Of a DNA stretch of 64,000 bases, positions 8,976 to 17,792 are shown one piece after another. The notes beneath the pieces are model-generated. The model was given only the letters and a program-made list of their open reading frames with translations, was not told the origin of the DNA and searched no databases. Within the stretch, counting starts at the first letter, position 1. Each line of letters starts with the position of its first letter. Source of the DNA: Nocardia goodfellowii (GTDB taxonomy: Bacteria; Actinomycetota; Actinomycetes; Mycobacteriales; Mycobacteriaceae); NCBI RefSeq assembly GCF_017875645.1, contig NZ_JAGGMR010000001.1:7626001-7690000 (forward strand), given 5' to 3'. Both the position numbers and the translations under genes were made by a program.

Positions 8976-10166
8976 TCAGGCGACGCTGAAAACGTGATCG
9001 CTGATGAGCCGCGCCGCGCCGATCAGCCCGCCGACCCCGGCGAGCTCGGACAGCACGATCGGCAGATTGCCGGTGGCCAGCGGCAGCGACCGGCGATAGA
9101 CCACGCTGCGGATCTCGGCGAGCAGCGGGTGGCCGAATCCGGTGACGCCCCCGGCGATCACCACCAGTCCAGGATTGAAGAAGCTCACCAGTCCGGCCAG
9201 CACCGTGCCGAGGTGCGCGCCCGCGTCGCGAATCATGCCCACTGCCACCGGGTCTCCGGCGGCGGCCGCCTCGGCGACGTCCACCGCGGTCAAGGTGCCG
9301 GATGCGGCCAGCCGCTCGGCGAGAAAGGCCGAACGGCCGGATCGCGCGTGCACCAGCGCTTCCCGGGCCAGCGCCGCGCCGCCCGCGTAGGCCTCCAGAC
9401 ATCCGGTATTGCCGCAGGCACACACCGGGCCGTCGTCCGTGATGCGAATATGGCCGATATCTCCCGCGCTGCCGGACACGCCGCGGTAGATCTCACCGCC
9501 GACCACGATGCCGCAGCCGACGCCGGTGCCGATCTTCACCAGGAGAAAATCCTCGACGGAAGGCGCTGAGCCGGAATGCATTTCGCCCAGGGCGAGAATG
9601 TTCACGTCGTTGTCGACCAGCACCGGGCACCCCAGCTCCTGCGCGAGGGCCTCACGCACCGGGAACCGATGCCACCCGGGCATGATCGGCGGTGTCACCG
9701 ACATCCCTTCGCGGAAACTCACCGGACCCGGCACGCCGACGCCCGCTCCGTGCAACCGAGCGCCCCCGACATGTTCGTCGCGCAGTTTGCCGAGCAGATC
9801 CAGCACCCGCTCCAGCACCGCCGCCGGACCCTGCCGGATATCGCAGGGCTCGGAAAGCTGTCCGAGCACCCGTAATTCGCCGTCGGTGACCGCGACATCG
9901 ATGGAGGTGGCGCCGATGTCCACCGCGGCGAAGCGCAGCCCCGAGGCCAGCCGGGCGATCGCCGAACGCCGGCCTCCGCTGGATGCGGCGAGCCCGCCGG
10001 CCTCGACCAGTCCGAGTTCGGCCAGCCGATCGAGTTCTACCGCGAGCTTGGATCTGGACAACTCCATCGGATGTCCCAGTTCCGATCGGGACTGCGGCCC
10101 CCGATCCCGGAGCAGGCGCAAAAGCCGTACCTGGTGGGTGTTTTCGGGTCTCGCCGCGATCCGCAT
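8976..10166 (-). CDS. ROK-family transcriptional regulator (NagC/XylR type)
   Basis: A 396-residue protein. A winged helix-turn-helix at about 10-70 (LRLLRDRGPQSRSELG) is followed by a ROK sugar-kinase-like domain. The ROK signature is clear: VDNDVNILALGE, IGTGVGCGIVVGGEIYRG and the zinc motif CACGNTGCLE. The HTH marks it as a repressor that senses a sugar and not as a plain glucokinase. It is the first gene of the six-gene operon running to 3184, so it probably autoregulates the operon from the 10.17-10.31 kb intergenic region. Confidence 0.92.
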   Translation of the reverse strand: MRIAARPENTHQVRLLRLLRDRGPQSRSELGHPMELSRSKLAVELDRLAELGLVEAGGLAASSGGRRSAIARLASGLRFAAVDIGATSIDVAVTDGELRVLGQLSEPCDIRQGPAAVLERVLDLLGKLRDEHVGGARLHGAGVGVPGPVSFREGMSVTPPIMPGWHRFPVREALAQELGCPVLVDNDVNILALGEMHSGSAPSVEDFLLVKIGTGVGCGIVVGGEIYRGVSGSAGDIGHIRITDDGPVCACGNTGCLEAYAGGAALAREALVHARSGRSAFLAERLAASGTLTAVDVAEAAAAGDPVAVGMIRDAGAHLGTVLAGLVSFFNPGLVVIAGGVTGFGHPLLAEIRSVVYRRSLPLATGNLPIVLSELAGVGGLIGAARLISDHVFSVA

Positions 10167-10312
10167 CCGGTCCTTCTTTCCAACGGATACCGCGATTGAA
10201 CTCCTTTTGCCGCGCGCTGTCCCGACTTTCGAAAGATTCCGACGAAGTTTGTTCTGTAGCGAGACAAAGTGGAGGTCAAGTGTCAGCTCGAGGCTTCCGA
10301 GTACGAGTTCAG
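10167..10312 (-). promoter_or_regulatory. Probable promoter/operator region of the sugar operon
   Basis: This 146-bp noncoding region lies upstream of the ROK regulator. It contains the perfect 10-bp palindrome CTTTCGAAAG at 10226-10235, and its base composition is less GC-rich than that of the flanking genes. The palindrome is a candidate ROK operator by position only; no known consensus was matched. No unambiguous -35/-10 pair was found. Confidence 0.4.
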
Positions 10313-11035
10313 CTATTCCGCGCGGCGTCGCTCGGCGCGGTACGCGAGCGCGTCGACTATGCGCTGCCAGGCCGGGGACGATTCCGAGATACGAGCGAAG
10401 ACCAGTTCCTGGTCGCCGGTCCGGGTGGCGGCACGGTTTTTCCGCTCCCAGGCATCCAGGTCGTCGATGAGCTGGTCGAGGCGCGGGTCGTGGGGACCCC
10501 AGTCGACCGCTTCGTCACAGGCGAGTAGTAGGCGGATCGTCTCGGGGTCGTCGAGACCGGCGTTCTTGGCGCGGACCCGCCGTGGCAGCGAGCCGGGGTC
10601 CAGCGCCCGCACCAGAATCCACGCGTCACGCTCGAGGCGGACCCGCTGCTCGCTGACGCCGAAGCCACGCATGCGGTCCAGGGTGGCGATCACCTCGGGC
10701 GGCAGCACGAGGCGCTCGCCGCTTTCCAAATCGGCGATACGGCGGCGGTGTTCGGTGAGCTGGTCGACCTTGCGCTGTAGTTCGGCGTCGATATCGGCTA
10801 CGGCCGCGGCGAATTCGGCCGGACCGGCATGCAGCAGCGCGTCGATCCGGGCGAGCGGGACACCGGCGTCGGCGAGGGTCCGGATCCGGATCAGATCCAC
10901 CGCCGCCTGGGCGCTGTAGCGGCGGTAGCCGGAGGCGTCGCGTTCGGGCTCCGGGAGCAAGCCGACCTGGTGGTAGTGCCGAACGGTGCGAACGGTCACG
11001 CCGGCGGCGGCCGCCAGCTGGCTGATCGTCAGCAC
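10313..11035 (-). CDS. MerR-family transcriptional regulator
   Basis: A 240-residue protein. The N-terminal MerR winged HTH (ISQLAAAAGVTVRTVRHYHQVGLLPEP, in two helices) is followed by the RYSAQAAVDLIRIRTLADAGVPL wing/helix. A long dimerisation helix (about 88-110) precedes a C-terminal region of about 130 residues without the Cys pairs of metal sensors, so an organic effector is more likely. It lies 22 bp downstream of the alpha/beta hydrolase gene on the same strand. The hydrolase promoter carries a MerR-type dyad, making autoregulation of this two-gene operon likely. Confidence 0.9.
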   Translation of the reverse strand: MLTISQLAAAAGVTVRTVRHYHQVGLLPEPERDASGYRRYSAQAAVDLIRIRTLADAGVPLARIDALLHAGPAEFAAAVADIDAELQRKVDQLTEHRRRIADLESGERLVLPPEVIATLDRMRGFGVSEQRVRLERDAWILVRALDPGSLPRRVRAKNAGLDDPETIRLLLACDEAVDWGPHDPRLDQLIDDLDAWERKNRAATRTGDQELVFARISESSPAWQRIVDALAYRAERRRAE

Positions 11036-11057
11036 CGTGCACCTCCTCGCAGCGAGT

Positions 11058-11915
11058 CTAAGGGCGACCGGCCTGGTCGATCACGTCGCGGATCGCTTGC
11101 ACCACGGCATCGGGCCGGTCGAAGCAGAGCCGGTGGTGGTAGGTGTCGGAAACGAGGCGTTGTTCGCCGCGGACGACCCCGTGCACCACCGCCGCGTCCA
11201 GCCGCGCCTTCGGCTCCCGCAGGTCCGCCGCCACGGTGAGCGCGACCAACGGAACGTCGGGCAGGCCCGGCCCGGCTCGAAGTTCGGTGGCCAGATCGAC
11301 CAACGCGCCACGCTCGGCGATGCCCGCCCGCAACCACGCGTCGCTGACCTTGGCCTCGAGCAGCGGCTGCCGCATCGGCTCGGGATACCCGGCGAGCAAT
11401 TCGGCGTGCATCCGGCGCAGCTCCGGGCGCATGCGCCGGAGTTCCGCCAGGTCGGGTGCTTGGCGTTCGGCGGCGGCCAGGCTCGCCTCGGCCGGCATGA
11501 AGGCATCCCAGTCGTGGTGCACGGCGTCGAGCCAGACCAGGCCCGCCACGTCCTGCGGGTAGAGCTGTGCGAAACGATGCGCGAACAAGCCGCCGAGGGA
11601 GTGCGCGGCCAGCACGTACGGACCGGGAATGCCCAGTGCCCGCAGCAACTCTCGCAGTTGTCCGGCGACCGCGGCGGCGGTGCGCGGCACCGGGAGCGGG
11701 TCGCTGTAGCCGCTGCCGCCGCGGTCATACACCACCGCGGTGGTGAACTGCGAAACTTGTTGCTGCACACCGAAATAGTCCAGTCCGACCGCACTTGCTC
11801 CCGGCAGGAACACGACCGCGGGCCCGCCGCGGCCCGACCGATGCACGAACACGCGGCGGCCGTCGATCTCCTGGAATCCGCCGATCGGCGGAGCGATGGT
11901 GAGGTTGTTGGTCAT
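11058..11915 (-). CDS. Alpha/beta-hydrolase
   Basis: A 285-residue alpha/beta-fold hydrolase. The oxyanion region is VVFLPGASAVG, the nucleophile elbow is AHSLGG, and a late VSDTYHHRLCFDRP segment holds the likely catalytic His. No signal peptide is present, so it acts in the cytosol. The ATG at 11915 (MTNNLTIAPP) is preferred to an in-frame ATG at 11930 because the latter would start inside the -10 region of the MerR-type promoter. The chosen start is probably leaderless or nearly so. It is the first gene of an operon with the MerR regulator. Substrate unknown; detoxification of an ester or lactone is possible. Confidence 0.85.
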   Translation of the reverse strand: MTNNLTIAPPIGGFQEIDGRRVFVHRSGRGGPAVVFLPGASAVGLDYFGVQQQVSQFTTAVVYDRGGSGYSDPLPVPRTAAAVAGQLRELLRALGIPGPYVLAAHSLGGLFAHRFAQLYPQDVAGLVWLDAVHHDWDAFMPAEASLAAAERQAPDLAELRRMRPELRRMHAELLAGYPEPMRQPLLEAKVSDAWLRAGIAERGALVDLATELRAGPGLPDVPLVALTVAADLREPKARLDAAVVHGVVRGEQRLVSDTYHHRLCFDRPDAVVQAIRDVIDQAGRP

Positions 11916-11923
11916 CGGGCAAG

Positions 11924-11953
11924 AGTGCAACCCTGACGCAGCGTCAGGGTCAA
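11924..11953 (-). promoter_or_regulatory. MerR-type promoter with dyad operator in the spacer
   Basis: On the minus strand, TTGACC (11953-11948) and TGCACT (11929-11924) are separated by 18 bp. The perfect 10-bp arms ACCCTGACGC and GCGTCAGGGT (11930-11939 and 11941-11950, one central base) fill the spacer. A dyad inside an over-long spacer is the hallmark of promoters activated by DNA distortion by MerR proteins. The regulator gene lies in the same operon. Confidence 0.8.
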
Positions 11954-11974
11954 ACTCGAATCACGGTGCTCGGT

Positions 11975-13414
11975 TCAGAGTGCGAGACCGACATACTTGG
12001 TCTCGAGATATTCGTCGAGTCCCTCCGCGCCGCCCTCCCGGCCCAGCCCGGACTCCTTGACGCCGCCGAACGGTGCGGCGGGGTCGGAGATGACGCCCTC
12101 GTTCACCCCGACCATGCCGGTATGCAGGCCCTCGGCGAAAGCGAGTGTCCGGCCGAGGTTTTCGCCGTAGACGTAGCCGATGAGCCCGGCGGCGGTGGCG
12201 TTGGCCTCGGCCAGCGCTTCGGCGGTGGTGGCGAAGGTGCGGATGGGCGCGACGGGCCCGAAGATCTCCGCCTGCAGGATGCGGGCAGCCGCGGGAACGC
12301 CGGTCAGCACGGTCGGCTCGAAGAAGTAACCCGGGCCGGGCCGCCGATGACCGCCGGTGCGTACGCGGGCGCCGAGCCGCACGGCGTCGTCGACGAGTTC
12401 TTCGACGGAAGCTACGGCGTTCGCGTCGATGAGCGGACCGACCTGGGTGCCGCGTGTCATCCCGTCGCCGACGCGCAGGGCCGACAGCCGCGCGGTGAGC
12501 CGGTCGGCGAATTCGTCGGCCAAGGATTCGTGCACCAGGAACCGGTTCGCGGCGGTGCAGGCCTCACCGGAGTTGCGCATCTTGGCCTCGACCGCGCCCG
12601 CCACGGCCTTGTCCAGGTCGGCGTCGGCGAGCACCACGAAGGGAGCGTTGCCGCCCAGCTCCATCGAGGTACGCAGGACACGCTGCGCCGCCTGCGCGAG
12701 CAGTGTCCTACCGACCGCGGTGGAGCCGGTGAAGGTCAGTTTGCGCAGCGCCGGATCGGCGATCAACGGTCCGCACACGGCCGCGGCGTCCGAGGTCGTC
12801 ACGCAATTCACCACGCCCGCGGGCACTCCCGCTTCGTCCAGCAGCGCCATCAGGGCGAGGCTGGTCAGCGGGGTCTGCGGCGCGGGTTTCAGCACGATGG
12901 TGCAGCCCGCGGCCAGCGCCGGGGCGATCTTGCGGGCACCCATGGCCAGCGGGAAGTTCCACGGAGTGATGGCCAGGACCGGACCGACCGGCTGCTTCAT
13001 GGTGATGATGCGCCGAGCCGCCGACGGGGCGACCCGATAAGCGCCGCCGGACCGCACACTCTCCTCGGCGAACCAGCGGAAGAACTCGGCGCTGTAAGCG
13101 ACCTCGCCCCGCGCTTCGGCGAACGGCTTGCCCATTTCCGCGGTGATCAACGCGGCGAACTGGCCCGCCCGCTCGTGCAGCAGTTGGAACAGGTTCATCA
13201 GCAGATCGGCGCGGGCGCGCGGACTCGTCCGTGCCCAGGCCTCCTGTGCGGCTACCGCGGCCGCGAGCGCCCGGCGGCCCACCTCGGCGTCGGCATCGGC
13301 GACCTGGGCGATCACCTCCCCCGTGGCCGGGTTCTCCACGGCGAAGGTCGCCGCGCCCCCGGCCCACTCGCCATCGATGTAATGACCGGCCGGCAGGTCC
13401 AGCAACGCCGTCAT
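11975..13414 (-). CDS. Aldehyde dehydrogenase (succinate-semialdehyde dehydrogenase-like)
   Basis: A 479-residue NAD(P)-dependent aldehyde dehydrogenase. Key motifs are the cofactor loop FTGSTAVGR, catalytic Glu in MELGGNAPF, catalytic Cys in GEACTAANRF, and the PFGGVKESGLGREGG C-terminal motif typical of the GabD branch. It oxidises an aldehyde to the acid in the cytosol. ATG at 13414 begins MTALLDLPAGHYIDGEW and overlaps the end of the alcohol dehydrogenase gene by 4 bp. The pair likely converts an alcohol to a carboxylate by way of the aldehyde, under control of the divergent GAF-PucR regulator. Confidence 0.92.
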   Translation of the reverse strand: MTALLDLPAGHYIDGEWAGGAATFAVENPATGEVIAQVADADAEVGRRALAAAVAAQEAWARTSPRARADLLMNLFQLLHERAGQFAALITAEMGKPFAEARGEVAYSAEFFRWFAEESVRSGGAYRVAPSAARRIITMKQPVGPVLAITPWNFPLAMGARKIAPALAAGCTIVLKPAPQTPLTSLALMALLDEAGVPAGVVNCVTTSDAAAVCGPLIADPALRKLTFTGSTAVGRTLLAQAAQRVLRTSMELGGNAPFVVLADADLDKAVAGAVEAKMRNSGEACTAANRFLVHESLADEFADRLTARLSALRVGDGMTRGTQVGPLIDANAVASVEELVDDAVRLGARVRTGGHRRPGPGYFFEPTVLTGVPAAARILQAEIFGPVAPIRTFATTAEALAEANATAAGLIGYVYGENLGRTLAFAEGLHTGMVGVNEGVISDPAAPFGGVKESGLGREGGAEGLDEYLETKYVGLAL

Positions 13415-14535
13415 CGGGCTGTCTCCACTTCGTCGAAGGTGATGATCTGCCGGATCGCGCGCCCGTCGGCCAGCCGATCCATGGCCTCGTTGATCCGCGA
13501 CAGCTCGATCCGATCCGAGATCAGCTGTTCGACGGGCAGCAGGCCGTCGCGCCACATGCGGACATAGCGCGGGATGTCGCGGGACGGCAGCGCTGAACCC
13601 AGATAGCTACCGACGACCGTGCGCGCCTCGGCGGTCAAGGTCAGCGGCGAGATCGACGCCAAGGCGTCCGGGCCGGGAAGGCCCACCGTGATGGTGGTGC
13701 CGCCGACGGCCGTCGCCGCGTACGCGGTCTCGAAGGCACGCGGATGGCCCGCGCACTCGATGACGTAGCGGGCTCGAATGCCCTTCTCCGACAGCTCATC
13801 CGGTGTGTAGACCAGGTCCGCGCCGAGCGTACGGGCCTGCTCGGCTTTCGCGCGCAGGGAGTCCACCGCGATGACCCGTCGCACGCCGAGCGCCTTGGCC
13901 ACCAGCACGGCCGCCATGCCCACCCCGCCCAGACCGACGACCATGACATCGTCACCCGGCCCCGGCCGGGCCACATTGAGCACCGCGCCACCACCGGTCA
14001 GCACGGCGCAGCCGAACAGGGCGGCCACATCCGGTGGCACGTCGGAATCGACCGGCACCACCGAGGCGCGATCGACGATCGCGTGCGTGGCGAAGCCGGA
14101 AACACCGAGGTGGTGGTGGATTCGCTCGCCGTCGCGGGACAGATGCCCGCGATGGTGCAGTAGTTCGCCCGCGTTGTTCGTCCGGCTGCCCGCCGGGCAC
14201 GGTAGCCGACCGCCCTCGGCGCAGGCCGGGCATTGCTCGCACCGCGGCAGGAACGACATGACCACACGCTGGCCGACAGCCAGATCCGTTGCGCCCGAGC
14301 CGGTCCGGACCACGATGCCCGCCGCCTCGTGGCCGAGCAGCATGGGCACCGGCCGAACCCGATTCCCGTCGACCACGCTGAGGTCGGAGTGGCACACGCC
14401 CGCTGCCTCGATCCGCACGAGCAGTTCGGTCGGGCCCGGCTCGCCCAGTTCTAGACGCGCGATGGTGATCGGTCTGGTCTCCGCGAACGGGCGGTCGCGC
14501 CCGATCTCCTCGAGCACGGCTCCGGTGATCTGCAT
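13411..14535 (-). CDS. Zinc-dependent alcohol dehydrogenase (MDR family)
   Basis: A 374-residue medium-chain dehydrogenase. Catalytic zinc ligands are in VCHSD and GHEAAG, and the structural zinc site is CEQCPAC followed by a further Cys in RLPC. The NAD-binding motif is GLGGVGMAAV. It belongs to the class III-like/aryl-alcohol dehydrogenase branch. It is the first gene of the operon with the aldehyde dehydrogenase and starts about 100 bp from the divergent regulator. Confidence 0.92.
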   Translation of the reverse strand: MQITGAVLEEIGRDRPFAETRPITIARLELGEPGPTELLVRIEAAGVCHSDLSVVDGNRVRPVPMLLGHEAAGIVVRTGSGATDLAVGQRVVMSFLPRCEQCPACAEGGRLPCPAGSRTNNAGELLHHRGHLSRDGERIHHHLGVSGFATHAIVDRASVVPVDSDVPPDVAALFGCAVLTGGGAVLNVARPGPGDDVMVVGLGGVGMAAVLVAKALGVRRVIAVDSLRAKAEQARTLGADLVYTPDELSEKGIRARYVIECAGHPRAFETAYAATAVGGTTITVGLPGPDALASISPLTLTAEARTVVGSYLGSALPSRDIPRYVRMWRDGLLPVEQLISDRIELSRINEAMDRLADGRAIRQIITFDEVETAR

Positions 14536-14588
14536 GCGCCGAGGTTATGGCGAAAGATGGACTCCGAGGTATGGCTAGACTGCATATA

Positions 14589-14601
14589 ACATTGGCAATG
14601 T
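14589..14601. promoter_or_regulatory. Candidate operator between adh operon and GAF-PucR gene
   Basis: The near-perfect palindrome ACATTG-G-CAATGT sits in the 103-bp divergent intergenic region. It is flanked by TGCA on both sides, which extends partial symmetry to about 28 bp. It is a plausible binding site for the adjacent regulator. Support is by symmetry and position only. Confidence 0.5.
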
Positions 14602-14638
14602 GCAGGTCATACCGCACACAACAGGAGCGAGGAGCGGT

Positions 14639-16528
14639 ATGGATTCCGCCGTCTCGGCGATCCTGGAGGGCATCCACGCCGGGATCCCGCAGTACGAATT
14701 GGAGGCGAAAGTCGCGGCCGCCGTCGCCGGAGGCGATCTCACCCCCGCCGCCGGAGCCGCCGCCCGCGACCTCTGGTTACGGGTGGCCGAACGCAGCCGC
14801 CGCGAGGAAGTGCTGCGCGCGCTGCACGACACCGCCACCGACCTCACCGGCATCCGTGATGTGGAAGCCGTCCTCCAGGCCATCGTCGGACGCACCCGCA
14901 CCCTGTCCGGCAGCGATATGGCCTATCTCAGCCTCAACGATCACGCCAGCGACGAGACCTATATCCGCAAGTCCGACGGTGTGGTGACCGAGGCGTACCG
15001 GATGCTGCGCATGCCCATCGGCACCGGCGTGGTCGGGCGAGCGGCGGCCGGGGTGACGTCCTACCAGAGCGCCGATTATCTGGGCGATCCCGAAATCATC
15101 CATCTGCCCCAGGTGGACGCGATCGTGCGCGCCGAAGGGGTCCGCTCCATCCTCGGCGTCCCGATGTACTTGCACGGCAAGGCAATCGGCGCGCTGCTCG
15201 TCGCCGATCGCACACCCCGCGACTACCCCGCCGAAACCGTCGACCTGCTCGACACGATCGGAAAGCACGCGGCGGTGGCACTCGACAATGCCGAGCGGTT
15301 CTCCGCCATTCGCGGCGCGCTCGAACGACTCGGCCAGGAGCAGGCCTCGCGACAGCACGAGATGTCGGAATTGCAAAGCCTGATGGCATTGGATCGGCGA
15401 CTGATCGAAACAGTGATCGGCGGTGGCGGTTACGAGGCATTCGCCGACCTGGCCCGGCACATCGTGGCGTCGCGGGTCGCCGTCCTGGACGCGGCCGACG
15501 GGGTGCTCGCGGCCCGGGGCGGCGAACACTGGGCCGCGCGCGTCAGCGAGCTGGCGACCGGCGCGCTCGCCGGTCCCCTGCGCATGGCGGCGGCGACCGG
15601 CGAGCCCCGCGAATGTCATTCCGGCGGTGACACTTTCCTGCTGGTGCCGGCCCGGACCGCCGGCGGTCATCTGGCGACGCTCGTGTTGGCGGATCGCCTG
15701 CCGGACCTGCCCGCGGGGCTGGTGGAACGACTGTCCATCTTTCTGACCATCCTGCGTCTGTTCGACCGGGCCGCACACGACGCGGCCCAGCAACTACAGA
15801 TAGAGGTCCTGGACGATCTGCTCTCCGGGCGCGAAGTTTCGACGGATCGAAAACGCCAGCGGGCCAGTCGTTTCGGGCTGCGGCCGACCGACGATCTCAC
15901 CGTCGTCGTCCTCGCCGCTCCGGGCGCGGACCAGCGGCGCATGGCCGCCCGGCTGCGCTCGGCCGTGCAGACGCCGCGCGCCCTGATCGCCCGCTACAAC
16001 GACGACTTCTGCGTGGTCGCGACCGATGACGGTTCGGTGGCCGAGCGGATCAGGGCAGCCCTGGCCGACGAACCCAGCCCGCCCACCCTCGGATTCGCTG
16101 GCCCCGCAACCGGATTCGATCGGCTCAGCGCGTCCTACCGGCAGGCTCGCCGCGCCCTCGCGACCCTGCTGATGCTGGGCCGCACCGGAGCTTCGCTGGA
16201 CGGTGCCCGTCTCGGCGCGGTCGGCCTACTGCTCGACGCCGCACACACCCTGGACCCCGCGTTCAGTCCGCTGACCGAAATCCAGCCCCTGCTGGACTAC
16301 GACGCCCAGCACCGCACCGCGCTCACCGAAACCGCCTGGGCGCACCTAGAATTCGGCGCCAACATCGCCCGCACGGCCGAAGAGCTGTTCATCCACCGCA
16401 ATACCGTGCGCCAGCGCCTCACGCGCATCGGTGGCCTGCTCGGCGAGGATTGGCTCGACGGGCCGCGACGGCTGGAAATTCATCTGGCCGTGCGCGTTTG
16501 GAAGTTGGCCGGTAGCGGACTCGACTGA
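14639..16528 (+). CDS. GAF-domain PucR-type helix-turn-helix activator
   Basis: A 629-residue regulator. The N-terminal part has a helical lead-in and a GAF domain (about residues 40-200: RDVEAVLQAIVGRTRTL to DLLDTIGKHAAVALDNAERF). A middle region resembles the GGDEF-like segment of CdaR/PucR proteins. The C-terminal HTH_30 domain (about 565-620) contains the AEELFIHRNTVRQRLTRI recognition region. ATG at 14639 is chosen because GAGGAG lies just upstream; a longer frame lacks a ribosome site. It is divergent from the alcohol/aldehyde dehydrogenase operon and probably activates it in response to a small aromatic or alcohol inducer bound by GAF. Confidence 0.88.
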   Translation: MDSAVSAILEGIHAGIPQYELEAKVAAAVAGGDLTPAAGAAARDLWLRVAERSRREEVLRALHDTATDLTGIRDVEAVLQAIVGRTRTLSGSDMAYLSLNDHASDETYIRKSDGVVTEAYRMLRMPIGTGVVGRAAAGVTSYQSADYLGDPEIIHLPQVDAIVRAEGVRSILGVPMYLHGKAIGALLVADRTPRDYPAETVDLLDTIGKHAAVALDNAERFSAIRGALERLGQEQASRQHEMSELQSLMALDRRLIETVIGGGGYEAFADLARHIVASRVAVLDAADGVLAARGGEHWAARVSELATGALAGPLRMAAATGEPRECHSGGDTFLLVPARTAGGHLATLVLADRLPDLPAGLVERLSIFLTILRLFDRAAHDAAQQLQIEVLDDLLSGREVSTDRKRQRASRFGLRPTDDLTVVVLAAPGADQRRMAARLRSAVQTPRALIARYNDDFCVVATDDGSVAERIRAALADEPSPPTLGFAGPATGFDRLSASYRQARRALATLLMLGRTGASLDGARLGAVGLLLDAAHTLDPAFSPLTEIQPLLDYDAQHRTALTETAWAHLEFGANIARTAEELFIHRNTVRQRLTRIGGLLGEDWLDGPRRLEIHLAVRVWKLAGSGLD

Positions 16529-17135
16529 GCGTTTGCCCTGGGGACGACGGGTAGCCCGAACTGAGCGCCCAAAATCGGGCATCCCAGCCACAAGCACCGG
16601 GAACGTCGGCAATGGCGCATAGCGGCTCGATGGCCTGTCGCCCACAGGTCGTGAGCGCGGATCTCGGTTGGGCAATGGATCGCCGCTCGGGTCACGCTGA
16701 GGGAGCAGCGGCCCTGACTGTCTCTGCCCGATACTCTCGGTCAGTGGTCGGCGAGGCCGCAGTTCTCACGAGCCAGCGCTGATCATCCGTTCCCAGATCG
16801 AGTTGACGCCGCAGCCCATTTGGCCAGTCAGGACTGCGACGGGCGACGGCCGCCGATTCAGCAACTGAATCGCAACCGAACCGCGAACCAGCAGAGACCT
16901 AGCCGTCCACCCCCGTGCGCATACCTCGGCGCGGAACGACCAAATCAATGTTGCCTCAACCAGCCCGATTACAGTTGCAACTGCCGTCGCGCGCCGACCA
17001 AGCCGTCGAGCAGCGATGAGTCCGAGCCGACAGCAAATCTCCAGCATGTAGACAGGCTTCGTTTCAGCCTGACGTCCTGTGGTAACGCTGTCAGTGGAAG
17101 CCGAGGCTTCCGCAGGGGACAGAGGAGGTGCTGCG
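16529..17135. other. About 600-bp gap without a recognised gene
   Basis: Base composition is visibly less GC-rich than in the neighbours between about 16850 and 17080. A minus-strand open frame of about 92 codons (ATG near 17044 to stop at 16766) has no ribosome site or recognisable family and only moderate third-position GC, so I do not call it. It could be eroded accessory DNA. The last 50 bp hold the leader and ribosome site of the response-regulator gene. Confidence 0.4.
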
Positions 17136-17792
17136 GTGGCGACGACGGTGTTCCTGGTGGACGACCATGAGATCGTGCGTCTCGGTATCCGCGACCTCAT
17201 CGACGACCAGGCCGACCTGCAGGTGGTGGGTGAGGCGGCGAGTTGTGCGGAGGCGCGGCGGCGCGTGCCGGCGTTGCGGCCTGATGTCGCGGTGCTCGAT
17301 ATCCGGCTGCCCGACGGCAGCGGTGTCGAGTTGTGCCGTGACCTGCTCGCGGTGACGCCGCGGTTGCGGTGCGTGATGTTGACGTCGTTCTTCGAGGAGC
17401 AGTCGATGATCGGCGCGGTGCTGGCCGGCGCTTGCGGCTACCTGATCAAGGACATCCGGGGCGATGAACTCGTCGACGCGATCCGGGCGGTCGGTCAGGG
17501 GCGTTCGCTGCTGGACGAGCGTGCTGTCGCCGCCCTGATGACGAAAGTGCGCACTCAGTCGGCGGCCGAGCACGGTCCGCTGGCGTCGTTGACCGATCGG
17601 GAGCGCACCGTGCTGGGGATGCTCGGTGAAGGTTTGACGAATCGGCAGATCGCTCGGCGAATGTACTTGTCGGAGAAGACCGTCAAGAACTATGTGTCCC
17701 AGTTGCTGTCGAAATTGGAGGTCGGCGGCCGCACCGAGGCTGCCGTACTCGCGACCAAACTCGGGCTGCCCGAGGGCCGCGACGACTACTGA
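17136..17792 (+). CDS. NarL/LuxR-type response regulator, DosR (DevR)-like
   Basis: A 218-residue response regulator with receiver and LuxR HTH domains. Phosphoacceptor Asp55 lies in [11 protein letters not shown], with Thr83 and Lys105 (GYLIKDI) at the switch positions. The HTH (about 150-205) reads [21 protein letters not shown], followed by [16 protein letters not shown], which closely resembles mycobacterial DosR/DevR. GTG at 17136 is preceded by GAGGAGG at a good distance. It is convergent with, and overlaps by 7 bp, an Acg-like gene; Acg proteins belong to the DosR dormancy regulon in mycobacteria. No sensor kinase gene is adjacent. Confidence 0.88.
   Translation: MATTVFLVDDHEIVRLGIRDLIDDQADLQVVGEAASCAEARRRVPALRPDVAVLDIRLPDGSGVELCRDLLAVTPRLRCVMLTSFFEEQSMIGAVLAGACGYLIKDIRGDELVDAIRAVGQGRSLLDERAVAALMTKVRTQSAAEHGPLASLTDRERTVLGMLGEGLTNRQIARRMYLSEKTVKNYVSQLLSKLEVGGRTEAAVLATKLGLPEGRDDY

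Noticed and set aside
5447..9569. Very long plus-strand open frames antisense to the sugar operon
   Set aside because: Stop-poor antisense frames are usual in high-GC DNA; the minus-strand proteins carry full family motifs.
16766..17044. 92-codon minus-strand frame in the 16.5-17.1 kb gap
   Set aside because: No ribosome site, moderate third-position GC and no known family; noted only as a gap.
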